Shown here: positions 15,019 through 22,765 of the stretch, in pieces
How the letters are laid out: each line of letters opens with the position of its first letter
Numbering within the stretch: the first letter of the stretch is position 1
Made by a program: the position numbers and the translations under genes
The notes under the pieces: generated by a model
Seen by the model: the letters and a program-made list of their open reading frames with translations, nothing else
What the model was told of the DNA's origin: nothing
Databases searched by the model: none
Assembly (NCBI GenBank): GCA_900544995.1
Contig: UQXC01000010.1
Coordinates: 1-46,716, forward strand
Length of the DNA stretch: 46,716 nt
Origin: an uncultured Collinsella sp.
GTDB lineage: Bacteria; Actinomycetota; Coriobacteriia; Coriobacteriales; Coriobacteriaceae
Direction of reading: 5' to 3'

Positions 15019-16053
15019 CTACCAGATTCCCAGTACGTGTTGCATTCCCAAACTCATGCACGCAATGCCAATCCAGCAGCAAAAGCCCAATGCGATGGGC
15101 TTGCCGCCCTTTTTGACCAGCTCGACGATATCGGTATTAAAGCCAATAGCCGCCATGGCCATCACAATAAAGAATTTCGACAGCTCCTTGATGGGCGCCG
15201 TAAAGGACGCGGGAAGCTGAAGCACCGTGGTGATCACGCTCGCCAGCACAAAGAACAGCACGAACATGGGAAACGCGCGTTTAAGCGAGAACGTGCTTTT
15301 GGCGTCACCGCCGGCCTTGCGCGCCAGATGCATCTGCCAGCATGCGAGAACCAACGTGATGGGAATAATGGCCAGCGTCCTGGTGAGCTTGACCACTGTG
15401 GCGCTCTCGAGCACATTGGCGCCGGGGTGCATGCTGTCCCAGGCGCTCGCCGCAGCCGTTACGGACGAGGTGTCGTTGATGGCGGTACCGGCAAACAGGC
15501 CAAAGCCCTCGTTGGTCAGCCCGAGCATGCCGCCGAGCGTCGGAAACACGAGCGCCGCGATAACGTTAAACAGGAAGATGACCGAAATAGTCTGGGCAAT
15601 CTCGCGATCGTCGGCATCGATGACGGGTGCGGTCGCAGCGATGGCAGAACCGCCGCAAATCGACGAACCCACACCCACAAGCGTCGCGATCTTGCCCGGC
15701 ACGTTCATAACGTGGCAGAGCACAAAGGCGATGACAAGCGAGGTCGAGATTGTCGCCACGATAATCGGCAGCGACTGGGCGCCCTTGGACAGAATCTGGG
15801 AGAGGTTCATGCCAAAGCCAAGCAGGATAACCGCGTACTGCAAGACTTTTTTGGACGTATAGGTGACGCCGGCGGCGAGCTGTTCGCGACGATTCTTGGG
15901 AAAGACGAGCGCCAGGACCATGCCAAAGAGGATGGCGAATACCGGACCGCCGACCACCTCAACCTGTTTGCCGAGCAACGTCGCGGGAATGGCGATGATC
16001 AGGCAGAACAAGACGCCTTTCCAGCGCTCGCGTACGATATTTGCCAGTTGCAT
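15019..16053 (-). CDS. UPF0324 (YeiH) family membrane protein
   Basis: The 344-aa protein has about ten hydrophobic helices. It carries the family stretches VFAILFGMVLALVFP, LLGFGMNLSQIL, VGVGSSICGGSAIAA and AGTAINDTSSVTAAA. The family has been linked to sulfonate or anion export, but no transport activity is firmly shown. ATG 16053 follows AAGGA by 8 bases. It is divergent from the GntR gene and followed by the NtrC-like regulator gene in the same direction. Confidence 0.92.
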   Translation of the reverse strand: MQLANIVRERWKGVLFCLIIAIPATLLGKQVEVVGGPVFAILFGMVLALVFPKNRREQLAAGVTYTSKKVLQYAVILLGFGMNLSQILSKGAQSLPIIVATISTSLVIAFVLCHVMNVPGKIATLVGVGSSICGGSAIAATAPVIDADDREIAQTISVIFLFNVIAALVFPTLGGMLGLTNEGFGLFAGTAINDTSSVTAAASAWDSMHPGANVLESATVVKLTRTLAIIPITLVLACWQMHLARKAGGDAKSTFSLKRAFPMFVLFFVLASVITTVLQLPASFTAPIKELSKFFIVMAMAAIGFNTDIVELVKKGGKPIALGFCCWIGIACMSLGMQHVLGIW

Positions 16054-16197
16054 ATGGGATTCCTTCTTTCTATTTCACGTTTGCGACGGCTTATGATACG
16101 GCAACATTGAGCACAGCCTTGCGCAAACACAGACTAAGATGCCGCGATAGTTCTCAGGCAACAGCCGAATTACCCACCGCGGAGAGCTGATTCGCGG

Positions 16198-16242
16198 CAT
16201 AATTAACAACTGACATATGAGTTTGATAGAACAGTTGCGAGG
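16198..16242 (+). promoter_or_regulatory. GntR gene -10 box and ribosome binding site
   Basis: CATAAT at 16198-16203 is a plausible -10. GCGAGG at 16237-16242 precedes ATG 16247. An earlier in-frame ATG at 16217 has no ribosome binding site and would lie almost at the transcription start. Confidence 0.45.
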
Positions 16243-16246
16243 CGCT

Positions 16247-16948
16247 ATGGAAGAATCGATGCACGTCGGCGAGCAGGAAACGAGCCTACAGGACCAGTCC
16301 TACCACACCATTCGACGCAAAATCGTCTACCTGGACTACAAGCCGGGCGAAAAGCTGGGCGTCAAGCAGCTTTGCGATGACCTGGACATGGGTCGCACGC
16401 CCGTGCGCGAGGCTTTGGTTCGCTTGGCGCAGGAAGGCCTGGTGCGCACCGTGCCCCAGAGCGGCACCTACGTCTCGCCCATCAACCTCACCCTTGCCGA
16501 GAGTGCCTGTTACATCCGCGAGCATCTGGAAAAGCAGGTGATTGTGGAGTGCTGTGCGCGCGCCACGTCGGCCGGCATCGAGCAGCTCGACCGCGCCATC
16601 GTGCTGCAGGAAAAGGCCATGGCCGAGGAGGATCGCATCGGCTTCTTTTTGAGCGACAACCTCATGCATCACATGATTTTTAGCATCGCATGTCGCAGCA
16701 CCGTGTGGTCGTGGCTCGAAGAGACCAATGCCGACCTGGAGCGCTTCCGCTGGCTGCGCGCCGCCACGCAGGTTCTCGACAATCAGGACATCGTGAACGA
16801 GCACAAGCAGATTCGCCGCGCTATCGCCGGTCGCGACCCCATCGAAGCGAGCTTTTTGGTCAGCAAGCACCTGCACATGATGTTCCGCAACCAGACCGAG
16901 GTTCTGGACCAGTTCCCCGAGTACTTCGAGACCAGCAAGCTCCGCTAA
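16247..16948 (+). CDS. GntR-family regulator (FCD subgroup)
   Basis: The protein is 233 aa. The winged helix spans about residues 18-85, with LGVKQLCDDLDMGRTPVREA and the wing VRTVPQSGTYVS. An all-helical C-terminal ligand domain of the FadR/FCD type follows, with REHLEKQVIVECC, NLMHHMIFSIA and an H near KHLHMMF that would contribute to a metal site. ATG 16247 is preferred. A start at 16217 would add 10 residues. The divergent UPF0324 gene is the natural candidate target. Confidence 0.88.
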   Translation: MEESMHVGEQETSLQDQSYHTIRRKIVYLDYKPGEKLGVKQLCDDLDMGRTPVREALVRLAQEGLVRTVPQSGTYVSPINLTLAESACYIREHLEKQVIVECCARATSAGIEQLDRAIVLQEKAMAEEDRIGFFLSDNLMHHMIFSIACRSTVWSWLEETNADLERFRWLRAATQVLDNQDIVNEHKQIRRAIAGRDPIEASFLVSKHLHMMFRNQTEVLDQFPEYFETSKLR

Positions 16949-17000
16949 CCTGCCAAAAAGGGACAGGTTCATTTTGGCAGGTTTTATCTGGGCAAATGCA
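16947..17000 (+). repeat. GGGACAG-family repeat, copy B
   Basis: The perfect 12-bp arms AACCTGCCAAAA (16947-16958) and 16972-16983 enclose AGGGACAGGTTCA. The conserved flank GTTTTATCTGGGCAAATGC follows. The first arm overlaps the GntR stop codon. It is very similar to copies at 19121-19174 (opposite strand) and 22170-22225. Confidence 0.85.
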
Positions 17001-17002
17001 AC

Positions 17003-17038
17003 AAGGCCCGGCTCCGTCTTGATGCGGAGCCGGGCCTT
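17003..17038. terminator. Bidirectional terminator, GntR and glmS
   Basis: A perfect 14-bp stem (17003-17016 with 17025-17038) has an 8-base loop. It lies between convergent genes. The flanking T-runs are weak. Confidence 0.75.
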
Positions 17039-17061
17039 AGTCGCTAGAACGGCGGAACCAA

Positions 17062-18909
17062 CTACTCGACCGTGACGCTCTTGGCCAGGTTACGGGGCTG
17101 GTCGACGTCGCAGCCGCGCAGGATGGCGACCTCGCGGGCGAGCAGCTGCAGCGGGACACTCGCCGTGATGGGGCTGAACACGTCGCGGACTGCCGGCACG
17201 CGGATGATGCAGTCGGCAATCTTGTTGATCTCCTCGTCGCCCTCGGTGGCAACGACGATGACCTTGGCACCGCGCGCCTTGCACTCCATAAGGTTCGACA
17301 CGGTCTTGTCGTAGGTGGCACTCTTGGTGGCCACAGCGATGACAGGGAAGCCCAGGTCGATCAGGGCAATGGGGCCGTGCTTCATCTCACCGGCGGCATA
17401 TGCCTCGGCGTGCAGGTAGCTGACCTCTTTGAGCTTGAGCGCGCCCTCGTAGGAAATAGCGGCACCCATGCCGCGACCCACAAACAGTGCGGACTGCGCG
17501 TCCTTGCACAGCAGGGCGGCCTCATGAACGGCCTCGGTTTGGGTATCCAAAATCCACTGGATCTGCTCGGCCGTATCGGAAAGCTCGCGGAACAGCATGC
17601 GCGCCTGCTTGGTGGTCAAGCGGTACTTGACCTGCGCCAGCAGCAGGGCCAGCAGCGTCAGGCTCACAACCTGGCCGATGAAGCTCTTGGTCGAGGCGAC
17701 CGCGATCTCCTTGTTGGCCTTGGTGTAGATGACGCCGTCGCTCTCACGCGCCACGGGGCTGCCCACCACGTTGGTGATGCCGAAGACCTTGGCACCCTTG
17801 ATGCGCGCATCGCGGATGGCGGCGAGAGTGTCGGCCGTCTCGCCCGACTGGGACACGGCCACGACGAGCGTCGTCGGCGTGATGATGGGGTTGCGATAGC
17901 GGAACTCGCTGGCCGCCTCCACCTCGGTGGGGATGCGAGCCCAGCCCTCAATGAGATTCTTGGCAATGAGGCCAGCGTGATAGCTGGTGCCGCAAGCGAT
18001 CACGTAGACGCGGTCGATATCGTTGAGTTCCTCGAGCGAAAGGCCCAGCTCGTCAATGTCGAGCTCGCCGGCCGGCGTCATACGACCAACCAGCGTGTCG
18101 CGCACGACGCGCGGCTGCTCGTGGATTTCCTTGAGCATAAAGTCGGGATAACCGCCCTTTTCTGCCATGTCCAGGTCCCAGTCGATGTGGGTGACCTTGG
18201 GCTCGATAACATTGCCGGCCTCGTCGGTGTACTCGACGCCTGCGGGCGTGAGCTTGGCAAACTGACCGTCCTCGAGCACCACGACATCGCGGGTGGCGTC
18301 GATGAGCGCGATGACATCGGAAGCAACATAGGAGCCGGTTTCGCCCACACCGACCACGATCGGGGAATCCTTGCGGGCCACGGCGATCACGCCGGGCTCG
18401 TCAGCGCACACGGCGGCCAGACCATAGGCACCGACCACGTGGGTGCACGCCTCGCGCACGGAGGCCATCAGGTCGTGCGTCTCGGCATAAGCCTCTTCGA
18501 TCAGATGCGCGAAGACCTCGGTATCGGTCTCGCTCTTAAAGTGGTGGCCGCGACCCTCCAGCTCTTCGCGCAGCTCGGCGAAGTTCTCGATGATGCCGTT
18601 GTGGACGATGGCGATACGACCGTCGCAGCTGGTGTGGGGGTGAGCGTTAACGACGGAGGGCTTGCCGTGGGTGGCCCAACGGGTGTGGCCGATACCGCAG
18701 GTAGCGTCGCTGTCGATGTTGGAAAGCTCGCTCTCCAGGCCCGCGACCTTGCCCACGCGGCGGATGACGTCGAGGTGCGCCGCGGCGCCCTCGCCCACCT
18801 CGAGCGCGACGCCCGAGGAGTCATAGCCGCGATACTCCATACGCTTGAGGCCCGTGACCAGGATGTTCTTTGCAATATCAGAGCCGGTGTAGCCGACGAT
18901 TCCGCACAT
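17062..18909 (-). CDS. glmS: Glutamine--fructose-6-phosphate aminotransferase (isomerizing)
   Basis: The 615-aa enzyme is the first committed step of UDP-GlcNAc and peptidoglycan precursor synthesis. The N-terminal Ntn glutaminase starts MCGIVGYTG with nucleophile Cys2. GHTRWATHG and SDTEV-type segments follow. Two SIS sugar-binding domains fill the C-terminal part (GTSYHAGLIAK, SQSGETADTLAAI, GRGMGAA). The sequence ends in the catalytic-lysine tail PRNLAKSVTVE (K610). ATG 18909 follows AAGGGA by 8 bases. No glmS ribozyme is seen in the short leader. Operator-like repeats lie upstream at 19011-19042. Confidence 0.97.
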   Translation of the reverse strand: MCGIVGYTGSDIAKNILVTGLKRMEYRGYDSSGVALEVGEGAAAHLDVIRRVGKVAGLESELSNIDSDATCGIGHTRWATHGKPSVVNAHPHTSCDGRIAIVHNGIIENFAELREELEGRGHHFKSETDTEVFAHLIEEAYAETHDLMASVREACTHVVGAYGLAAVCADEPGVIAVARKDSPIVVGVGETGSYVASDVIALIDATRDVVVLEDGQFAKLTPAGVEYTDEAGNVIEPKVTHIDWDLDMAEKGGYPDFMLKEIHEQPRVVRDTLVGRMTPAGELDIDELGLSLEELNDIDRVYVIACGTSYHAGLIAKNLIEGWARIPTEVEAASEFRYRNPIITPTTLVVAVSQSGETADTLAAIRDARIKGAKVFGITNVVGSPVARESDGVIYTKANKEIAVASTKSFIGQVVSLTLLALLLAQVKYRLTTKQARMLFRELSDTAEQIQWILDTQTEAVHEAALLCKDAQSALFVGRGMGAAISYEGALKLKEVSYLHAEAYAAGEMKHGPIALIDLGFPVIAVATKSATYDKTVSNLMECKARGAKVIVVATEGDEEINKIADCIIRVPAVRDVFSPITASVPLQLLAREVAILRGCDVDQPRNLAKSVTVE

Positions 18910-18983
18910 AGGATAAATCCCTTCGTTCGCGTGACTGCAAGACGTCCACGCACAGGGGGCGCTGAGACGTATAACGTTCGAGT

Positions 18984-19042
18984 ATTGTACTCACGCAAAC
19001 GCAAGCTGATATACCAGAAGTGGTATCTCAACTTAGATACCA
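18984..19042 (-). promoter_or_regulatory. glmS promoter with TGGTAT operator repeats
   Basis: On the minus strand TACAAT (18989-18984) is a good -10. Around and upstream of the -35 there are three half-sites in alternating orientation: ATACCA (19011-19016), TGGTATCT (19021-19028) and AGATACCA (19035-19042). These make one palindrome with a 4-base spacer and another with 8-bp arms and a 6-base spacer. This suggests a repressor or activator site, possibly of a GntR-type amino-sugar regulator. The assignment to a family is inference. Confidence 0.55.
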
Positions 19043-19069
19043 CCCGATGCACACACGTCCAGCCGGTCC

Positions 19070-19108
19070 AAACCACCACAAAAGCACCTGTCCCCTTCGT
19101 GGTGGTTT
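19070..19108. repeat. GGGACAG-family palindrome, copy C
   Basis: The perfect 10-bp arms AAACCACCAC (19070-19079) and 19099-19108 enclose a core that, on the minus strand, reads GAAGGGGACAGGTGCTTTT. The core matches copy B, but the arms have a different sequence. Confidence 0.75.
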
Positions 19109-19120
19109 GAGCTGGCAACA

Positions 19121-19174
19121 GCGTTTCCCCAGATAAAACCTGCCAAAATAAACCTATCCCTCTTTGGTAGGTTT
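19121..19174 (-). repeat. GGGACAG-family repeat, copy D (diverged core)
   Basis: Read on the minus strand, the arms (19173-19163 and 19148-19137) enclose GAGGGATAGGTTTA. The flank GTTTTATCTGGGGAAACGC follows, shared with copies B and E. It lies in the glmS-lacI divergent spacer. Confidence 0.8.
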
Positions 19175-19181
19175 GGGATGC

Positions 19182-19217
19182 TACAATCTGGCTTGTACTT
19201 GAAACGCATCAAAGGGG
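19182..19217 (+). promoter_or_regulatory. lacI-type gene promoter -10 and possible operator
   Basis: TACAAT at 19182-19187 is a good -10 with a weak -35. Just downstream, TTGAAACGCATCAA (19198-19211) is a short imperfect palindrome that could be an autoregulatory LacI-type site. AAAGGGG at 19211-19217 is the ribosome binding site. Confidence 0.45.
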
Positions 19218-19222
19218 CCGCT

Positions 19223-20332
19223 ATGGCAAAGGTAAAAATCAGCGACGTCGCGCGCGAGGCCGGGGTTTCGCTGGGCACGGTTTCCAACGCGCTCAACCAT
19301 CCCGAAAAGTTGCGCCCCGAGACCCTCAAGCTCATCAACGAGACCATCAGTCGCCTTGGCTACCTGCCCAACCAAAGCGCCCGTCAGCTCGCGGGCGGCG
19401 CCACCAAGTCCTTTGGCCTGGTGCTCCCCCGTCTCGATCACGGCTTTTCGCTCCAAATCGCCAGCGGCGCCCACAACGAGGCCCGCAAGCACGGCTACGA
19501 CTTGCTCATCGCCAACGCCGATAACGACGATATTCTCGAGGACCATTACCTGCGCTACTTTATGGGCACCCAGATGTCCGGCGTCATGGTTCAGCCCATG
19601 GCATCCCCCGACTGGCACCCCGCCATGACCAAGATGCCCGTGCCGATCGTCCATCTGGACATCCATTGCTCCGAGCCCGGCTACTACGTAGCGGCCGACA
19701 ATGAGGCCCAGGGTCGCATCATTGCCGAACTTGCCATCGCCCGCGGCGCGCACCATATTGTCGTCGTCGGCCGAGCAGCATTTATGCAACTCACCCTGCG
19801 CGTCCTTGGCATTCATAAGGCGCTCGCCCTGCACCCCGATATCAAGATCGAAGTCATCGACGCCGGCGAATGGAATACCGCTGCCGACGGCTACGGCATC
19901 GGTGCCCAAATCGCCGAGCGCCCCGCGGACGAACGTCCCGATTTTGTCGTCGGCCTGACCGATGTGTTGGCCTCGGGTGTCGTTTCGGCACTGGTCGACA
20001 AGGGCATCTCTGTCCCCGGGCAAGTACGCGTGGCCGGATGCGACGGCAACCCGCTCGCTTGGAGCGGATCGGTCCCGCTCACTACGGTAGCGCCCCCGGG
20101 CTACGAGATTGGCCGCAAGGGTGTCCAACTGCTGATGGAGCAAATCGAGAACAAGGCCCCGGCAAAGATCAAGCATATCCGTGTCGGCTCCGCAGTGCGT
20201 ACCGTCACCGCAGTCGCCGCCGAGGATATCAACCGCCAAGAACTGGTACGTCCGTTCCTACTGGAACGCGCCAGCACCCAGGCAAGCAGCCAGACCGACG
20301 CCACGGCCATCAACCTCGGTGCGTATCTATAG
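19223..20332 (+). CDS. LacI-family transcriptional regulator
   Basis: The 369-aa protein begins with a classic LacI helix-turn-helix (ISDVAREAGVSLGTVSNAL) and hinge (LGYLPNQSARQLAGG). A periplasmic-binding-protein-like sugar domain follows. The C-terminus is slightly longer than usual. ATG 19223 follows AAAGGGG. The frame is open upstream to 19178, but that part holds the promoter. The ligand is unknown. It is divergent from glmS and convergent with a HAD phosphatase, so its target is not obvious. Confidence 0.93.
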   Translation: MAKVKISDVAREAGVSLGTVSNALNHPEKLRPETLKLINETISRLGYLPNQSARQLAGGATKSFGLVLPRLDHGFSLQIASGAHNEARKHGYDLLIANADNDDILEDHYLRYFMGTQMSGVMVQPMASPDWHPAMTKMPVPIVHLDIHCSEPGYYVAADNEAQGRIIAELAIARGAHHIVVVGRAAFMQLTLRVLGIHKALALHPDIKIEVIDAGEWNTAADGYGIGAQIAERPADERPDFVVGLTDVLASGVVSALVDKGISVPGQVRVAGCDGNPLAWSGSVPLTTVAPPGYEIGRKGVQLLMEQIENKAPAKIKHIRVGSAVRTVTAVAAEDINRQELVRPFLLERASTQASSQTDATAINLGAYL

Positions 20333-20360
20333 CACGCCCGCGAGTATGCTAAGTCGTCGC

Positions 20361-20404
20361 TTAAGCAAAAGGGGCCCGACCATTGCCGGGCCCCTTTTGC
20401 TTAA
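20361..20404. terminator. Strong bidirectional terminator
   Basis: An 18-bp perfect stem TTAAGCAAAAGGGGCCCG (20361-20378) pairs with 20387-20404 around an 8-base loop. The stem supplies A- and T-rich ends on both strands, between convergent genes. Confidence 0.9.
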
Positions 20405-20445
20405 GCGCAAACGTGAGCAATCGCTCGTTTCAACGCCGCAATTTT

Positions 20446-21096
20446 CTAGCGCACAGTCTTGATTGCCGCCGCCAGGTCGAACAACGTATCGAGCACGGCC
20501 TCGCAGCCATCCACCACGTCCTGCGGCAGCGGCACGATATCGGGGACGGCGAAGACATGGCATCCGGCCGTGATGCCCGAGACGCAGCCGTTGCGCGAAT
20601 CCTCGACCACGGCACATTCCTCGGGAGCAAAGCCCGCGCGCTCGCAGGCGAGCAGATACATCTCGGGGTCGGGCTTGCCGTGCACGACGTCCTCGCCACA
20701 CGTTACCGTTTCAAACTTGTCAAAAAGACCGACCATCTTAAGGTTGCGCTCGGCCGTAACGAGGCGCGACGACGTCGCTAGACCCACGTGATAGCCCGCA
20801 GCCAGCAGCTCGTCTAGGCACTCGGCGGCACCGGCCTTAAGTTCCAGTTCGGTCTTGACCATCTCGTCGCGAACCTCCTTGTGGCGACGATAGATCGCCT
20901 CGGTGGTTTCATGGCTGCCGTAATGCTTATCAAGGATGTCCATAACATCGGGCAGCGTGCGGCCGATAAACTGATGGATCAGCGCTTCATCAATCGCGAG
21001 CCCCAGCTCAGCGGCGCCTGCCTTCCAGGCCTTAATCCCCAAACGCTCGGTATCGACCAGCGTTCCATCCATGTCAAAAATAACAGCCTTAATCAT
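20446..21096 (-). CDS. HAD-superfamily sugar-phosphate phosphatase
   Basis: The 216-aa protein has all HAD motifs: DMDGTLVDTE near residue 8, TSSR (motif II), HGKPDPEMY (motif III lysine) and VVEDSRNG (motif IV). The cap sits between motifs I and II, as in the beta-phosphoglucomutase-like subgroup. It is therefore probably a phosphatase of a sugar phosphate or 2-deoxyglucose-type compound, or a mutase. The sequence does not decide which. ATG 21096 follows GAGGGG. In-frame upstream codons to 21177 have no such site. It is divergent from larE. Confidence 0.9.
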   Translation of the reverse strand: MIKAVIFDMDGTLVDTERLGIKAWKAGAAELGLAIDEALIHQFIGRTLPDVMDILDKHYGSHETTEAIYRRHKEVRDEMVKTELELKAGAAECLDELLAAGYHVGLATSSRLVTAERNLKMVGLFDKFETVTCGEDVVHGKPDPEMYLLACERAGFAPEECAVVEDSRNGCVSGITAGCHVFAVPDIVPLPQDVVDGCEAVLDTLFDLAAAIKTVR

Positions 21097-21263
21097 ATCG
21101 GTCCCCTCACCGGATTGTGTTACTGCCACTCTACCGCACTTTACAAACTTGTATATAACGTATATAGCATATTGCACTTTCGTTACATAGATAGAAGTCT
21201 TATGGCAAGTAACGCATTAGGATTATAGTTTTCGACCGAGTACTCAACGATAAGGATCGTTTC

Positions 21264-22142
21264 ATGATTTTAGACACCACGGCACCCGCAGAGGAGCTTC
21301 AAGACAAGCTATCGGCGCTCGAACAGCTGCTTTTGGCATACGGGCGCGTGGCTATCGGGTTTTCCGGCGGCGTTGACAGCAGCTTTTTGGCCGCCGTATG
21401 CGCCCGCATCATGCCTACCAATACCCTCCTCGTCCATCTCACCACGCCGCTCATCGGCACGCCCGAGCAGGCTTCGTTTGAGCAGTCCGTTGATGGGCAG
21501 GCCAATGAGGGGCCGCATTTTAAGCTCCCCGTGCTCAATCTTTCGGTGGATCAGCTGCAGCTCCCCCAAGTAGCCTGCAACGATGCTAATCGCTGCTACC
21601 ACTGCAAGCACGCCGGCTTTACCGCCATCGTCAACCACGCCAAGTCGCTCGGCTTTCCCACCGTCATCGATGGCAGCAATGCAAGCGATCGCGGTGACTA
21701 CCGCCCCGGCATGCGTGCGGCAGAAGAGCTCGGCGTGCGCTCACCCCTTATGGAGGTCGGCTTTACCAAGGACGAAGAGCGCGAGCTGCTGCGCACATGG
21801 GGCTATCCCGTTTGGAGCCTGCCGGCGGGAGCCTGTCTTGCCACGCGCGTCCCCACGGGCGAGGAGCTTACGCGCGAGAAGGTCTCCTTGATTCGCGCCT
21901 GCGAGGATTACCTGCACGATCTTGATCTGGCACAGGTACGCGCGCGCTTGGTCGGCGGCTGCATGCATATCGAGGCCGCACCCGCAGATGTTGCCAAGAT
22001 TGCCACCCTCGGCGGTGCCGCCGTCGACGACAAGGGCAAGACCCCGCTGCCCGCCGTTATCGAGTCAGCGCTGCGCGAGCTGGGCTGCGACCATATCTCC
22101 CCCGAGGTCACCCCCTACATCCACGGCAACATGAATCTTTAG
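21264..22142 (+). CDS. larE: LarE-type sacrificial sulfur transferase
   Basis: The 292-aa PP-loop ATPase carries SGGVDSS at 34-40. LarE adenylates the nicotinic-acid-derived cofactor precursor and inserts sulfur to build the nickel-pincer cofactor of lactate racemase. Cysteines at 111 and 114 (RCYHCK) and 191 (AGACLATR) are visible. C191 sits at the position of the sacrificial cysteine, and the trio would also suit the iron-sulfur type of LarE. No larA, larB or larC is present in the window. ATG 21264 is preceded by AAGGA. TATAGT at 21224-21229 may be its -10. Confidence 0.88.
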   Translation: MILDTTAPAEELQDKLSALEQLLLAYGRVAIGFSGGVDSSFLAAVCARIMPTNTLLVHLTTPLIGTPEQASFEQSVDGQANEGPHFKLPVLNLSVDQLQLPQVACNDANRCYHCKHAGFTAIVNHAKSLGFPTVIDGSNASDRGDYRPGMRAAEELGVRSPLMEVGFTKDEERELLRTWGYPVWSLPAGACLATRVPTGEELTREKVSLIRACEDYLHDLDLAQVRARLVGGCMHIEAAPADVAKIATLGGAAVDDKGKTPLPAVIESALRELGCDHISPEVTPYIHGNMNL

Positions 22143-22169
22143 GTTACGCCGTTTTGACTGCGTTAACTG

Positions 22170-22225
22170 ACCTGTCAAAAAGGGACAGGTTTATTTTGGT
22201 AGGTTTTATCTGGGGAAACGCAAAC
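22170..22225 (+). repeat. GGGACAG-family repeat, copy E
   Basis: The arms ACCTGTCAAAA (22170-22180) and 22194-22204 pair with two G-U-type mismatches around AGGGACAGGTTTA. The shared flank GTTTTATCTGGGGAAACGC follows. It lies 28 bases after the larE stop and directly before a terminator, an arrangement much like copy B. Confidence 0.85.
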
Positions 22226-22226
22226 A

Positions 22227-22264
22227 GGGCCGCGACACCCATATGGCGTCGTGGCCCTTTTCCT
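22227..22264 (+). terminator. Terminator after larE
   Basis: A 13-bp stem with G-U pairs (22227-22239 with 22245-22257) is followed by TTTTCCTT. It may also serve the convergent EIIA gene. Confidence 0.8.
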
Positions 22265-22300
22265 TGGAGAAGGATCGATTGATTGAACGGGACGACCGTT

Positions 22301-22753
22301 CTAGTCTTCGAGTCCGCTATTAATGAGCTCCGCAATTTCAACGGGATCGGTGCTCGCGCGCACCTTGTCACGGAAGCCGGCGTCCATCAGCATCACGGCA
22401 GCCTTGGAGAGCAGACGCAGGTGCGTGGTTCCAGCCTCGCCGGCGGGCACGTACAGCGCGAGCGCAACATCGACGGGTACGCCATCAAAGCTCGGCCATT
22501 CAACGGGCTCGGCCAGTTTGAGCACGGCCACACCCGGCGTATGAATCGCATCGCTCTTGGCATGCGGAACGGCAAACCCGGCGACGAGGCCAGTCTCGGC
22601 CTCGTTTTCGCGAGCAATGAACGCGGCTTCAACAGCGGACGCGTCATCGGCAAAGCCAAGCTCAACAGCCTGCTCGGACAAATAGTGCAGCGCGTCCTCG
22701 CGTGAGGCCGATGCATGTCCAATCGTCACCTGGTTGGCAGATACAAATCCCAT
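22301..22753 (-). CDS. PTS fructose-type EIIA component
   Basis: The 150-aa cytoplasmic domain accepts phosphate from HPr. The active histidine is H64 in GFAVPHAKSD. The fold matches the fructose/mannitol EIIA family at full length. ATG 22753 follows AAGGAGGG. It is the last gene of the leftward sugar operon, 12 bases after the transketolase C-terminal gene. It presumably phosphorylates the EIIBC protein encoded at the other end of the operon, which has no EIIA domain of its own. Confidence 0.93.
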   Translation of the reverse strand: MGFVSANQVTIGHASASREDALHYLSEQAVELGFADDASAVEAAFIARENEAETGLVAGFAVPHAKSDAIHTPGVAVLKLAEPVEWPSFDGVPVDVALALYVPAGEAGTTHLRLLSKAAVMLMDAGFRDKVRASTDPVEIAELINSGLED

Positions 22754-22765
22754 GTAGAACCCTCC

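Noticed and set aside
18910..18990. glmS ribozyme
   Set aside because: The leader from the -10 to the start is only about 70 bases and shows no ribozyme-like core.
17377..19110. Rightward open frame of about 577 codons opposite glmS
   Set aside because: It is antisense to a complete GlmS and lacks any family motif.
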